64,000 nt of DNA from Eubacteriales bacterium (GCA_030536575.1 JAUNPS010000003.1:1-64000); one strand, 5' to 3'. Positions 25,431-34,424 are shown, counted from the stretch's first letter. Notes: generated by a model not told the origin, from the letters alone. Translations and numbers: made by a program.

Positions 25431-25955
25431 ATGACGAAAGAAATAAAGGAAATCCTGGAACAGGCGGAAATGATTCTGGTGGGAATCGGGAGCGAGTGTG
25501 CGGCCGATGCTTATGAACCTGCGGAGATTGCGGAATTTTATGAGAATCTGGCAAAACTTGTGGAGGGGAAGCCGTACTTTGTCGTGACGTTAAATACCGA
25601 CGACCGGATCTGGGATTCGCCGCTTGCCAGGGAGCAGATTGTCGCGCCCTGCGGCAGCGAGCGGGCCGGGAATGTGGTGACGGACGAACAGTACGATGAA
25701 TCCTGGTATCTGCCCCAGTGGGAAGCCTATACGAAATGGGTGCAAAATACGCTTCACCGGAAGCTGGCGGTTCTGGAGCTGGGCGTGGGCTTCCAGTATC
25801 CGCAGGTGGTGCGCTGGCCCTTCGAGAAGACCGCATATTTTAATAACAAGGCGACGCTGATCCGGGTTCACAGCAAGCTGGCGCAGGTGCCGGCGGAGCT
25901 GACGGAGCGCAGCCAGACGATAAATGAAAATCCGGTCAATTTTCTGAAAAAATAG
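25431..25955 (+). CDS. Short Sir2-like protein
   Basis: A 174-residue protein that opens with a nucleotide-binding-like motif (AEMILVGIGSECAADA) and ends with LAVLELGVGFQYPQVVRWPFEKTAYF and ATLIRVHSKLAQVP, both typical of the last Rossmann strands of Sir2-like deacylases in clostridia. Full Sir2 proteins are about 240-300 residues, with a catalytic His and a four-Cys zinc site. Here the middle is shortened and the zinc cysteines are missing, so deacylase activity is doubtful. AAAAAGGAG is 10 bases before the ATG at 25431; a TTG at 25422 is in frame but too close. It likely forms a unit with the flavoprotein. Confidence 0.6.
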   Translation: MTKEIKEILEQAEMILVGIGSECAADAYEPAEIAEFYENLAKLVEGKPYFVVTLNTDDRIWDSPLAREQIVAPCGSERAGNVVTDEQYDESWYLPQWEAYTKWVQNTLHRKLAVLELGVGFQYPQVVRWPFEKTAYFNNKATLIRVHSKLAQVPAELTERSQTINENPVNFLKK

Positions 25956-25995
25956 AAATTTAGAATAACTTTTCCTTCCTTATTCGAAGAAACTG

Positions 25996-26004
25996 TGATA
26001 TGAT
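25996..26004 (+). promoter_or_regulatory. Extended -10 promoter for the phosphoribosyltransferase-like gene
   Basis: TGA-TATGAT is an extended -10 element. The hexamer 17 bp upstream (TTCCTT) is a poor -35, which fits extended -10 use. The leader to the ATG at 26095 is about 85 bases. Confidence 0.45.
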
Positions 26005-26094
26005 AGAAATATCAGAAAAAGGCCCTCCGCCGGAGAAATTGGCAGGGCCAGAGCGCAGAAGCTCCAAAAAAGACGGGATTGGGAGGATTTACTC

Positions 26095-26736
26095 ATGGAA
26101 AGCAGAACCACCAAGATTTATTCAGAGACAAATGGAAACGTGGTCCTTCGTGTGATCAAGGGCCATTTTGCCACCAGTCATTCCCACGTAAACTACTTCG
26201 TGGACATGACGACCCTGAAATCCAGACAGGCGGAAGCCAAAGCCGCCGCCGAGATTCTGGCCAGAAAGTACGCGAGCACGACTTACGTGGACACGATTGT
26301 CTGCATGGACGGCTGTGAGGTGATTGGCGCCTATCTGGCAGAGTCCCTGACCAAGGTGGGAATTATGTCCCTGAACATGCATAATACCATTTACGTGGTC
26401 ACACCGGAGGCCAGAAACGACGGCCAGCTCATTTTCCGCGACAACATGCAGTTCATGATCAAGGGAAAACACGTGATTCTGCTGACGGCCAACGCCACCA
26501 CCGGACGTACCGTAAGCCGTGCCCTGGAGTGCATCCAGTATTACGACGGGAAAATCGAAGGCATTTCCGCGATCTTCAGCGCGGTATCTTCCACGGAAAA
26601 TGTGGAGGTGAATGCGATCTTCGGGCCAAAAGACATTTCGGATTACGAGAGCTACGAAGCTTCCAAGTGTCCCCAGTGTAAGGCGAAGGTGAAGCTGGAC
26701 GCGATTATTAACAGTTACGGGTATTCAAAACTGTAA
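26095..26736 (+). CDS. Phosphoribosyltransferase-like protein with C-terminal zinc-ribbon half
   Basis: A 213-residue protein with the type I PRTase fold: YVDTIVCMDGCEVIGAYLA in the middle and the PRPP-binding loop region VILLTANATTGRTVSRALE, where the usual acidic DD pair is TA. The end carries CPQCKAKVKLD, half of a zinc ribbon. It resembles orotate PRTase-like proteins of Clostridia that are not part of the pyrimidine operon. The substitution in the PRPP loop makes catalysis uncertain; a binding or regulatory role is possible. The ATG follows GGGAGGA. Confidence 0.72.
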   Translation: MESRTTKIYSETNGNVVLRVIKGHFATSHSHVNYFVDMTTLKSRQAEAKAAAEILARKYASTTYVDTIVCMDGCEVIGAYLAESLTKVGIMSLNMHNTIYVVTPEARNDGQLIFRDNMQFMIKGKHVILLTANATTGRTVSRALECIQYYDGKIEGISAIFSAVSSTENVEVNAIFGPKDISDYESYEASKCPQCKAKVKLDAIINSYGYSKL

Positions 26737-26742
26737 CCGGGA

Positions 26743-26771
26743 TTGTATATTTCAAACGAATATGCTATAGT
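26743..26771 (+). promoter_or_regulatory. Promoter before hisH
   Basis: TTGTAT (26743-26748), 17-bp spacer, TATAGT (26766-26771). A terminator-type hairpin begins at the next base. Confidence 0.55.
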
Positions 26772-26814
26772 AAAAAGGACATTTGCGATGTGGTAACGTT
26801 GTGAAGTCCTTTTT
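26772..26814 (+). terminator. Terminator hairpin between promoter and hisH (terminator or attenuator)
   Basis: AAAAAGGAC (26772-26780) pairs with GTCCTTTTT (26806-26814) across a 25-base loop. It could end the upstream gene, or act on transcripts from the promoter at 26743, whose start would fall inside the left arm. Confidence 0.6.
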
Positions 26815-26867
26815 CGCGTTAGGCGCGGGACAGTGACCGATATTTTAGAAGAAAGAGGATACGACAA

Positions 26868-27473
26868 ATGATAGCAATCATAGACTACGACGCCGGGAAC
26901 CTGAAAAGTGTGGAAAAAGCACTGATCCGTCTGGGCGAATCCCCTGTGGTGACCAGAGAGCGGGAGACGCTTTTGAATGCGGACAAGGTGATTCTGCCGG
27001 GCGTGGGTGCATTCGGCGACGCCATGAAGAATCTGGAGAATTTTGGACTGGTGGATGTGATCCATGAAGTGGTGGAAAAAGGAACGCCGTTTCTGGGAAT
27101 CTGCCTGGGCCTTCAGCTTCTGTTTGAGCGAAGCGAAGAGTCGCCGGGCGTGCCGGGCCTTGGCATCCTGAAAGGGGATATCCTGCGGATTCCGGATGCG
27201 CCGGAGCTGAAAATCCCCCATATGGGCTGGAATTCCCTGCAATTGTCCGGAGACGGGCGGCTGTTCCGGGGAATTGAAGGAGAACCTTACGTGTATTTCG
27301 TCCACTCCTATTACCTAAAGGCTGCGGAGGAAGAAATTGTAAAGGCTTCCACCTGGTACAGTACCACGATCCACGCCTCGGTGGAGCAGGGCAATGTCTT
27401 TGCGTGCCAGTTCCATCCGGAGAAGAGCAGCGATGTGGGGCTTCGGATTTTGAAAAATTTTGCGGAGGTTTAA
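26868..27473 (+). CDS. hisH: Imidazole glycerol phosphate synthase, glutaminase subunit
   Basis: A 201-residue class I glutamine amidotransferase. The nucleophile Cys is in [13 protein letters not shown], the catalytic His and Glu are in [10 protein letters not shown], and the oxyanion strand is [13 protein letters not shown]. HisH releases ammonia from glutamine and passes it to HisF to make IGP and AICAR in histidine synthesis. hisF follows after 4 bases. Neither the upstream nor the downstream genes are other his genes, so the pair stands apart from any complete his operon here. Confidence 0.96.
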   Translation: MIAIIDYDAGNLKSVEKALIRLGESPVVTRERETLLNADKVILPGVGAFGDAMKNLENFGLVDVIHEVVEKGTPFLGICLGLQLLFERSEESPGVPGLGILKGDILRIPDAPELKIPHMGWNSLQLSGDGRLFRGIEGEPYVYFVHSYYLKAAEEEIVKASTWYSTTIHASVEQGNVFACQFHPEKSSDVGLRILKNFAEV

Positions 27474-27477
27474 AGAG

Positions 27478-28248
27478 ATGTTTACAAAACGAATCATCCC
27501 CTGTTTGGATGTGAAGAATGGCCGGGTTGTGAAGGGTGTGAATTTTGTAAATTTGCAGGACGCAGGAGATCCGGTGGAGATTGCGGCCGCCTATGACAAG
27601 GCCGGGGCGGATGAGGTGGTGTTTCTGGATATCACGGCGTCTTCGGATGCCCGTGCGACCGTCGTTGACATGGTGCGCAAGGTGGCGGAGAAAGTTTTTA
27701 TCCCCTTTACGGTGGGCGGAGGAATCCGCACGGTGGAGGATTTTAAGGCGCTCCTGCGGGAAGGCGCGGACAAGATTTCGGTCAATTCGGCCGCGATCAA
27801 TGACCCGTATCTGGTGAGCCGGGCCGCGGAGAAATTCGGGAGCCAGTGCGTAGTGGTGGCCATCGACGCGAAGCGGCGTCCGGACGGCGGCTGGAATATT
27901 TATAAAAACGGCGGCCGGATCGATATGGGAATCGATGCGGTGGAATGGGCCGCCAGGGTGGAAGCCCTTGGGGCGGGAGAAATCCTCCTGACCAGCATGG
28001 ACTGCGACGGCACGAAGGCGGGATATGATCTGGAGCTGACGCGGGCGATTGCGGAGGCGGTGAAGATTCCGGTGATCGCTTCGGGAGGCGCCGGGACGAA
28101 GGAGCATTTTTATGATGCACTGACGGAAGGGAAGGCGGATGCGGCGCTGGCGGCTTCGCTGTTCCACTATAAAGAACTGGAAATTCGGGATTTGAAAGAA
28201 TACTTGGCGGGCCGCGGGCTTCCGATGCGCCTGGAGAAAAGAGGTTAG
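27478..28248 (+). CDS. hisF: Imidazole glycerol phosphate synthase, cyclase subunit
   Basis: A 256-residue (beta/alpha)8 barrel with the catalytic Asp pair in [15 protein letters not shown] and [15 protein letters not shown], phosphate-binding [12 protein letters not shown], and [12 protein letters not shown] near the end. The length is standard. The ATG at 27478 gives the canonical start; the open frame begins 18 bases earlier. It works with HisH in the cytoplasm. The stop is 4 bases before ung. Confidence 0.96.
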   Translation: MFTKRIIPCLDVKNGRVVKGVNFVNLQDAGDPVEIAAAYDKAGADEVVFLDITASSDARATVVDMVRKVAEKVFIPFTVGGGIRTVEDFKALLREGADKISVNSAAINDPYLVSRAAEKFGSQCVVVAIDAKRRPDGGWNIYKNGGRIDMGIDAVEWAARVEALGAGEILLTSMDCDGTKAGYDLELTRAIAEAVKIPVIASGGAGTKEHFYDALTEGKADAALAASLFHYKELEIRDLKEYLAGRGLPMRLEKRG

Positions 28249-28252
28249 ACAG

Positions 28253-28927
28253 ATGCCACCTATCAGTAACGACTGGCTGGAGCCGCTGAAGCCGGAATTT
28301 AAGAAGCCATATTATGCGAAACTTTATAAGACGATCTTGCAGGAGTATAACACCCGCAGGGTGTTTCCTCCGGCGGACGATATTTTTAATGCCTTTGCCC
28401 TGACGCCCCTTTCAAGCGTGAAGGTGGTGATCCTGGGGCAGGACCCGTATCATGGGGAGGGGCAGGCCCACGGCCTTTGCTTTTCGGTAAAGCCGGATGT
28501 GGAAATCCCGCCGTCCCTGATGAATATTTATCAGGAGTTGCATGACGACTGCGGATGCTACATTCCGAATAACGGGTATCTGACCAAATGGGCCGAGCAG
28601 GGCGTATTATTGTTAAATACGGTGCTCACGGTGCGCGCGCATCAGGCGAATTCCCACCGGGGGATCGGATGGGAGGAGTTTACGGATGCGGCGATCCGTA
28701 TCCTGAACGAGCAGGACCGCCCCATTGTGTTCCTGCTTTGGGGGCGTCCGGCGCAGATGAAGAAGGAGATGCTGAATAATCCGAAGCATTTGATTCTGGA
28801 GGCGCCGCATCCGAGTCCGCTTTCGGCGTTTCGGGGATTTTTCGGGTGTGAGCATTTCAGTAAGACGAACCGGTTCCTGAAGCAGAACGGGTGCGACCCG
28901 ATTGACTGGCAGATCGAGAATCGGTAG
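28253..28927 (+). CDS. ung: Uracil-DNA glycosylase, family 1
   Basis: A 224-residue Ung with the water-activating motif GQDPYHGEGQAHGLCFSV and the minor-groove loop HPSPLSAFRGFFGCEHFS. FLLWG is the expected middle strand. It removes uracil from DNA to start base excision repair. It is closely spaced behind hisF and probably cotranscribed, which is a placement of convenience rather than pathway logic. Confidence 0.97.
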   Translation: MPPISNDWLEPLKPEFKKPYYAKLYKTILQEYNTRRVFPPADDIFNAFALTPLSSVKVVILGQDPYHGEGQAHGLCFSVKPDVEIPPSLMNIYQELHDDCGCYIPNNGYLTKWAEQGVLLLNTVLTVRAHQANSHRGIGWEEFTDAAIRILNEQDRPIVFLLWGRPAQMKKEMLNNPKHLILEAPHPSPLSAFRGFFGCEHFSKTNRFLKQNGCDPIDWQIENR

Positions 28928-29050
28928 GGGTGTGCGGAACCGGGAAGATAAGGAAATCTTAATAAAAATAGGAAGTCACGAAACCCCGAAAGTATGATAG
29001 AATAAGATAGAGCGTGCCCCTCGCGGCACGAAAACATAAGGAGGATTAAA

Positions 29051-30712
29051 ATGGGGAGAAAAGTATTTGGATGGGTGCTGTTCGGCGGCGTCCTCGGCGC
29101 GGGCATTGCCCTGACCCTCTACGTGGGCCAGGGAGCGACCTCGATGCTGATCTATAACTTCGTATTCCTGGGGATCATGGTTCTGATCAGCCTGGGCGGC
29201 ATCATCGGCGGCTTCATGCCCATGAACAAGCTGGAAACCAGCTTCGGCCGCGCCGGCGAGCGGATCAGCCAGAACTTCGGCGCAGAAAAAGAAAGACGGG
29301 AAGGCTCAGTCCTGAAACTGGACAAGCTGTTTAACTTCCCGGCCCTGGATCAGAAGTGGAAAAACTTCACAAAATACGTGGCAGCCAGCCAGGGCGGCAT
29401 CGGCGATATTGAAAACTATATTAATGAAGACGAAGTAGACACCATTGTACATAAACGGATGCTGGACATGATTCCGGACATCCTGACCAGCCTGGGAATC
29501 CTGGGAACCTTTGTGGGCCTTGTCTGGGGCCTTCGGAATTTCGAACCCTCCGACTACACGGCCATGACGAATTCCGTCTCCTCCCTGGTAGAAGGGATCA
29601 AGGTCGCATTCCTGACCTCGATCTACGGACTTTCCCTTTCCCTGGTCTACTCCTATAACCTGAAAACGTCCTATACTTCTGTCATGGATAAGCTGGACAC
29701 CTTCCTGGAAGAGTTCCACACCCACATCATGCCGGCCGCGGAAGACGAATCCAGAGACGTCCTGATTTCCTGTCAGAAAGAGCAGACCGAAGCCATCCGC
29801 ACCATGGCAAAGCAGTTTTCCACCCAGCTCGCGTCCAGCTTCGAAGAAGTCATTACCCCTTCTTTCCGGAAGATGAACGATTCCCTGGATATGCTGGTCA
29901 ATACCATGGCGAACGGCCAGGAAGAGATGATGGAGCAGCTTTTGGACAGCTTCTTAAAGCAGCTTCGCACCTCCTTCGCGCTGGAATTCGACAATTTTAA
30001 CCTGGCCTTAAAGGACTTGAGCGAAGCCCAGCAGCAGACAACCGAATACACCAGACAGCTCTACGAAGACATGAGCACCCAGATGAGCAATACATTCGTT
30101 CAGGAAGAGCGGAACATGCATGCACTGGTAAAAGAGCTGGGCGATATGCAGAAAGAGTACATTGCCTCCTCGAACCGGGTCCTGGAAGAAAACCAGCGGC
30201 TCCTTCAGTCCCAGGATGCAAGCTACCGCCATTTGGCCGAATATATGCAGGAAGCCGAGCAGTCCTCCGCCAAATTCTGGGTGGCCTGCAACCAGACTAT
30301 GCAGAAGTACGTAAACGCCGCAGCAGCGGGCCTGGAAGGCTATGCCGCCGCCGGAGAACAGAGCCAGAAGCTGTATGAAGCAAATGAAAAACTGATTGCA
30401 AGCTATAACGAAAAGATGGCAGAATTTGTGGATTACCAGAAAATGGTCTATGAAACCATGGATCATGTCCGCAGCCTCCTTTCCGGCATCGCCGTAAATT
30501 CCGACGGGAAAAACACCTACCTGTACCGGAATTCTCTGGGCGGCACGAACTTTAACAACGCCGGAAGAGAAATCAAGGAGCTGAAAACCCTTCTGGAAGA
30601 GCAGAACGAAAAGCAGCAGCAGCTTTTGCAGGACCTTCTGGACTGCATGCGCGACCTGGAAAAAGCAGCAACAAAAGGCGGAAAATTTGGTCTCTTTAAA
30701 GGAAGCAAATAA
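29051..30712 (+). CDS. MotA/TolQ/ExbB-type proton channel with long coiled-coil tail (ZorA-like)
   Basis: A 553-residue protein. Two N-terminal hydrophobic segments (about residues 7-26 and 31-56) are followed by the MotA/ExbB core DILTSLGILGTFVGLVWGL and VEGIKVAFLTSIYGLSLSLVYS (about 140-205), giving four transmembrane helices. From about 230 to the end the protein is almost entirely helical and Gln/Glu-rich, a long cytoplasmic tail. This layout, with an OmpA/MotB-like partner 18 bases downstream, is that of ZorA in Zorya systems and of related stand-alone stator pairs. No ZorC, ZorD or ZorE gene is adjacent. GGAGG precedes the ATG. It probably forms a 5:2 proton-driven motor with the next protein. 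Confidence 0.8.
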   Translation: MGRKVFGWVLFGGVLGAGIALTLYVGQGATSMLIYNFVFLGIMVLISLGGIIGGFMPMNKLETSFGRAGERISQNFGAEKERREGSVLKLDKLFNFPALDQKWKNFTKYVAASQGGIGDIENYINEDEVDTIVHKRMLDMIPDILTSLGILGTFVGLVWGLRNFEPSDYTAMTNSVSSLVEGIKVAFLTSIYGLSLSLVYSYNLKTSYTSVMDKLDTFLEEFHTHIMPAAEDESRDVLISCQKEQTEAIRTMAKQFSTQLASSFEEVITPSFRKMNDSLDMLVNTMANGQEEMMEQLLDSFLKQLRTSFALEFDNFNLALKDLSEAQQQTTEYTRQLYEDMSTQMSNTFVQEERNMHALVKELGDMQKEYIASSNRVLEENQRLLQSQDASYRHLAEYMQEAEQSSAKFWVACNQTMQKYVNAAAAGLEGYAAAGEQSQKLYEANEKLIASYNEKMAEFVDYQKMVYETMDHVRSLLSGIAVNSDGKNTYLYRNSLGGTNFNNAGREIKELKTLLEEQNEKQQQLLQDLLDCMRDLEKAATKGGKFGLFKGSK

Positions 30713-30730
30713 GCCGGACAGGAGAAGAAT

Positions 30731-31789
30731 ATGCGAAAACATCGAAAACACAGGGAAGACAGTGGGTTCAATGTATGGCGCTCCTACTCGGACATGATGG
30801 CAGGCCTGCTCCTTCTCTTCGTGCTGATCATGTGCGTAACCTTGTTTCAGGCACAGAAAAGCTATGACGACAGTCTGAAGGAGCGGGACGAGAGGCTCGC
30901 CTTGCAGCAGCAGTACACCCAGGAGATTGAGAACCAGCAGAACACGGTAGACCAGCAGGCAGACCAGCTCAAGACCCAGGACGAGCTCCTGGCGGAGCAG
31001 CGTGCCCAGTTAGAAGCCCTGGCGGCCCAGTTGGAAGAACAGAAAGCCACGCTGGATGCGCAGGCCGCTCAGTTAGACGAGCAGGCCGCTCAGTTGGATG
31101 ATCAGGCGGCCCAGTTAAACGACCAGTCCGCCCTTCTGAACCAGCAGCAGACCGCCCTGGATGAGAAGACTGCGGAGCTTGCCAGCCAGCAGGCCAAGAT
31201 CGATAACATCATCGGTGTGAAGGCTGACGTGATCGAGGCCTTACGGGTAGAATTCGCGAACAATAACCTGAGCGTGGACATTGATTCCCAGTCAGGAGCC
31301 ATGACCCTGGACTCCAGCGTTATGTTTGATTACAATGAGTCGGAGCTGACTAAAGAAGGCCGGAGGGTTCTGAAAGAAGTCCTTCCGATTTACTGTCAGG
31401 TTCTTCTTCAGGATCAGTATGTGGACTATCTGGCCGAGATTATCATTGACGGTTATACGGATACCACCGGAGACTACAGTTATAATCTGGAACTGTCCCA
31501 GAAGCGTTCCCTGGCGGTTGCACAGTATTTACTGGCCCTGCAGGATAATTTCCTGGACAGCAGCCAGCAGGAGCTCTTACAGGATCGTCTGACTGTAAAC
31601 GGCCATTCCATGAGTAATCCGATCCTGGATGAAAATGGAGAGGTAGACATGGACGCATCCCGACGTGTGGAAGTAAAATTCCGGCTGAAGGATGAGGAAA
31701 TGATCGAAGAGCTGACAAAGATTATGAGCGGAAGCGATACAGAGAGCACACAGGAAACCGAGAATACATCGGAAACCGAAGCACAGTAA
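30731..31789 (+). CDS. MotB/OmpA-like motor partner with coiled-coil stalk (ZorB-like)
   Basis: A 352-residue protein. A short basic cytoplasmic start leads to one transmembrane helix with the ion-carrying Asp (Asp21 in SYSDMMAGLLLLFVLIM). Residues about 45-165 form a coiled-coil stalk built from seven-residue repeats of the form AAQLDEQ, encoded by near-identical 21-bp DNA repeats. The C-terminal domain is the OmpA/MotB peptidoglycan-binding fold (DGYTDTTGDYSYNLELSQKRSLAVAQYL, then VNGHSMSNP and SRRVEVKF). The tail is Ser/Thr/Glu-rich. It anchors the partner channel to the wall, so proton flow could turn or pull the cytoplasmic coiled coil. Confidence 0.82.
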   Translation: MRKHRKHREDSGFNVWRSYSDMMAGLLLLFVLIMCVTLFQAQKSYDDSLKERDERLALQQQYTQEIENQQNTVDQQADQLKTQDELLAEQRAQLEALAAQLEEQKATLDAQAAQLDEQAAQLDDQAAQLNDQSALLNQQQTALDEKTAELASQQAKIDNIIGVKADVIEALRVEFANNNLSVDIDSQSGAMTLDSSVMFDYNESELTKEGRRVLKEVLPIYCQVLLQDQYVDYLAEIIIDGYTDTTGDYSYNLELSQKRSLAVAQYLLALQDNFLDSSQQELLQDRLTVNGHSMSNPILDENGEVDMDASRRVEVKFRLKDEEMIEELTKIMSGSDTESTQETENTSETEAQ

Positions 31790-31793
31790 GAGA

Positions 31794-31829
31794 AAGGGTG
31801 TCGTACACAGTGGTACGGCACCCTTCGTT
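31794..31829. terminator. Bidirectional terminator between convergent genes
   Basis: A 13-bp stem with one G-T pair (AAGGGTGTCGTAC with GTACGGCACCCTT) and a 6-base loop lies between the motor operon and the minus-strand surface protein gene. Confidence 0.8.
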
Positions 31830-31832
31830 TGC

Positions 31833-34424
31833 CTATTTAACGGTAATTTTTTTCACTGCGCTGTAGGAGCCATAGATTTTCTGCTTTGCAGAATCGACTT
31901 TGTAAGCGCGTACCCGGACGTAATAGGTCTTTTTGGACGTCAGGCTTTTGATGGTCTTCTTCACATTCGTGGTAGTCAGAACCGTGGTAGACTTTTTCGG
32001 GAACTTTTTGTTCGTGGAATAGGAAATCTCGTAGCCGCTTGCGCCTTTGACCTTTTTAAAGCTTACCGTAACGGTGGATTTCTTTGTGCTTTTCAGGGTT
32101 ACGGTGGTGCGGGACGGTTTCGTGACCTTCGTCCATTGGGCGTATAACGTCCTGTTTTTCGTGATCTTTGTGGTCTTGGTTACTTTCGTGCCGCCGGAGG
32201 GCTTCGTATACCAGCCTTTCAGGGTGTAGCCTTTGCGCTGTACCGTGGGAAGGGTCCCAAGGGCAGAGCCGCTTTTTACCTTCTTGCTGGAGGTGCTTAA
32301 CTTCGTGCCGCCGTTCTTATTAAACTTCACGGTGTAAGTCTTCGTCGTGGTGGAAGCAGGCGCTTTTACGGTGATTTTAAAGGTCTTGGCCTTATCGGGA
32401 GCGCCGGAGAACCACACGGAGATCGTTGCTGTGCCGGCCTTGACACCCGTGAGTTTGCCTTTGGATACCTTGCAGATATCCGGATTCGAGCTTTTATAAT
32501 TCAGGACGCTGGCCGGAATGGCGGTTCCGCCCCAGGTAGTCGTAATCGCAGCGGAAGCGCCTTCGAAAATGCTCGCAGCCGATATCTTGTACTGGGGTTT
32601 GAAGTATTCTTCATCCGTGCTGACGTAAATCGTCCGTTTTTTGGAACCGTCCGCGTAGTAGGAAGCAGAAACGGCGGAAGAAATTTCATCGCCGAAACAT
32701 TGCACCCAGTAATAAGAGCCGTCCATGATGACACAGCCGATTCCGATGCTCTGGCGTCCGTCGGTGAGGATATTCGCTTTATGGCCCGCGGAATTCATCC
32801 ACTGTTTCATGACGCCTTCGGCAGTCGTAGAACCGGCGGCAATGTTTTCGGCGCACATCAGGCTGCTGGCGGTGAAGCAGTCGCGGCCGCTGGGCCTGGT
32901 GTGATCCCAGTAGAGAACCGTTTCCGCGGCGCGCAGCATGGCGGCTTCCAGAAGTTCCTGATCCATTTTCAGCTCGGATAAACCGGCTTTTGTGCGCTCC
33001 TCGTTCACCAGATTCAGGACTTCAAAGGCTTTCGAATAGCTTTCTTCAACGGTGATCGTCACCTTCGCCAGCACCAGATAGGAGCCGTCTTCCATCTTGA
33101 CCATGGTATCCGGCACATTCTTGATTTCGGTGGTATCCGGGAATGCATGCTCGCCGACTTCTTTAATGGAAGAGGGAAGCGTCACGCTGGTCAGGGAAGT
33201 ACAGCCGTAAAAGGCGTAGCGGTTAATGACCGTTAAGGATTCCGGGAAATTGATCTGGGACAGGGAGGTACAGTTTAAAAAGGCCTGGTAGGAAATTCCG
33301 GTTACGGTGTCCGGGAGAACGACCTTTACCAGGGAGGTGCATTCGCCGAAGGAACCGTTGTTAATGACAGTGACGCTGCTGGGAATTGTGATTTCCGGCA
33401 GGGCACTGCAATAAGCAAAGGCCAGGTAATCCAAATCAGTAATCTTTCCAAGATCTACGCTGGTCAGGCTCGTACAGCTCTGGAACGCCTTGTAGGATAA
33501 CTTGGAAAGCCCGGAGCCAATCTTAAGGCTTTGCAGGCTGTAGCATTCATAGCAGAGGAAATTCCCGATTTCTGTGACAGAATTTGGAATTGTCAGAGAG
33601 GTCAGGTCACTCTGCTGGAAAGCGGACTCCCCAAGGGAGGTTACACGTCCGGGAATGGTGATCTGCGTGATGGAAGACCCCAGAAATGCGGCGTCTCCGA
33701 TTTTCGTGACCGTGGATGGGATGGCGTAAGAACCCTGCTTTCCGGCCGGATAGGTCAAAAGAGTTGTCCCATCTTTACTGAATAAAACGCCATCCTGGGA
33801 TTGATAGGCTGCGTTTCCGGACGCGACCTGAATACTCGTCAAAGAGTAGCATTTGAAAAAGGCCAGGTAACTTACGTCGCTTAAGGAGGCGGGCAATGTG
33901 ATCGTGGAAATAGCGCATTGCTGGAATGCATAATCCCCGATGGAGGATACCTGGTTCCCAAGCGTAATCGCATCCAGGCTGCTGCATCCGGCGAAAGCGC
34001 CGCGGTCGATGGTGCGGATCGTAGACGGGATAGAAACCGAAGTTAGATTATAGCAATCATAAAATGCCCCATTTCCAATGGAGGTAATTCCTTCGGAAAT
34101 GATTACGCTGGTAATGGAACTGCGGCTCGCATACCAGGGTGCGCCGCTGGAGCAGCTGTCCATCGCGCCGCTGCCGGAAAGGATAAGAGAACCGTCTGAT
34201 AAGGTCCAGGTGATGTTATCCCCGCAGGAACCGCTCTGGACCGTATCGCGGGAGCGTAAGATGTCCGGCTGGTAGCCGAAAAGGGGTTCTTCTTCGGATG
34301 CTGCCTGAAGAACAGAGACGCCGCTTTCCGTCCCGGCGGCGAAAGCGGAGGCTTCCGGCTGCCGGGCAAGGAGCAGGCAGGCTGCAAAAGCGGCAAAGAA
34401 AAGATGTTTGACGGATTTTTTCAT
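31833..34424 (-). CDS. Secreted BspA-type leucine-rich-repeat protein with CAP domain
   Basis: An 863-residue exported protein. A signal peptide (MKKSVKHLFFAAFAACLLLA) is followed by about 14 LRR_5 repeats (residues about 80-440, pattern SITSVIISEGITSIGNGAFYDC). Next comes a CAP/SCP-like domain (LNLVNEERTKAGLSEL, YWDHTRPSG, GHKANIL), a Big2-type Ig domain, an InlB B-repeat ending in YAQWTK, and a fibronectin-III-like C-terminal domain. No LPXTG motif is present, so attachment is non-covalent or the protein is released. On the minus strand GGAGG sits 10 bases before the ATG at 34424 and 1 base before the ATG at 34433; the first gives a normal signal peptide. The likely role is adhesion or interaction with host or matrix. 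Confidence 0.82.
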   Translation of the reverse strand: MKKSVKHLFFAAFAACLLLARQPEASAFAAGTESGVSVLQAASEEEPLFGYQPDILRSRDTVQSGSCGDNITWTLSDGSLILSGSGAMDSCSSGAPWYASRSSITSVIISEGITSIGNGAFYDCYNLTSVSIPSTIRTIDRGAFAGCSSLDAITLGNQVSSIGDYAFQQCAISTITLPASLSDVSYLAFFKCYSLTSIQVASGNAAYQSQDGVLFSKDGTTLLTYPAGKQGSYAIPSTVTKIGDAAFLGSSITQITIPGRVTSLGESAFQQSDLTSLTIPNSVTEIGNFLCYECYSLQSLKIGSGLSKLSYKAFQSCTSLTSVDLGKITDLDYLAFAYCSALPEITIPSSVTVINNGSFGECTSLVKVVLPDTVTGISYQAFLNCTSLSQINFPESLTVINRYAFYGCTSLTSVTLPSSIKEVGEHAFPDTTEIKNVPDTMVKMEDGSYLVLAKVTITVEESYSKAFEVLNLVNEERTKAGLSELKMDQELLEAAMLRAAETVLYWDHTRPSGRDCFTASSLMCAENIAAGSTTAEGVMKQWMNSAGHKANILTDGRQSIGIGCVIMDGSYYWVQCFGDEISSAVSASYYADGSKKRTIYVSTDEEYFKPQYKISAASIFEGASAAITTTWGGTAIPASVLNYKSSNPDICKVSKGKLTGVKAGTATISVWFSGAPDKAKTFKITVKAPASTTTKTYTVKFNKNGGTKLSTSSKKVKSGSALGTLPTVQRKGYTLKGWYTKPSGGTKVTKTTKITKNRTLYAQWTKVTKPSRTTVTLKSTKKSTVTVSFKKVKGASGYEISYSTNKKFPKKSTTVLTTTNVKKTIKSLTSKKTYYVRVRAYKVDSAKQKIYGSYSAVKKITVK

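Noticed and set aside
29051-31789. Calling the motor pair a complete Zorya defence system
   Set aside because: ZorC, ZorD or ZorE are missing on both sides, and the pair is closed off by a bidirectional terminator. Only ZorA/ZorB-like architecture can be claimed.
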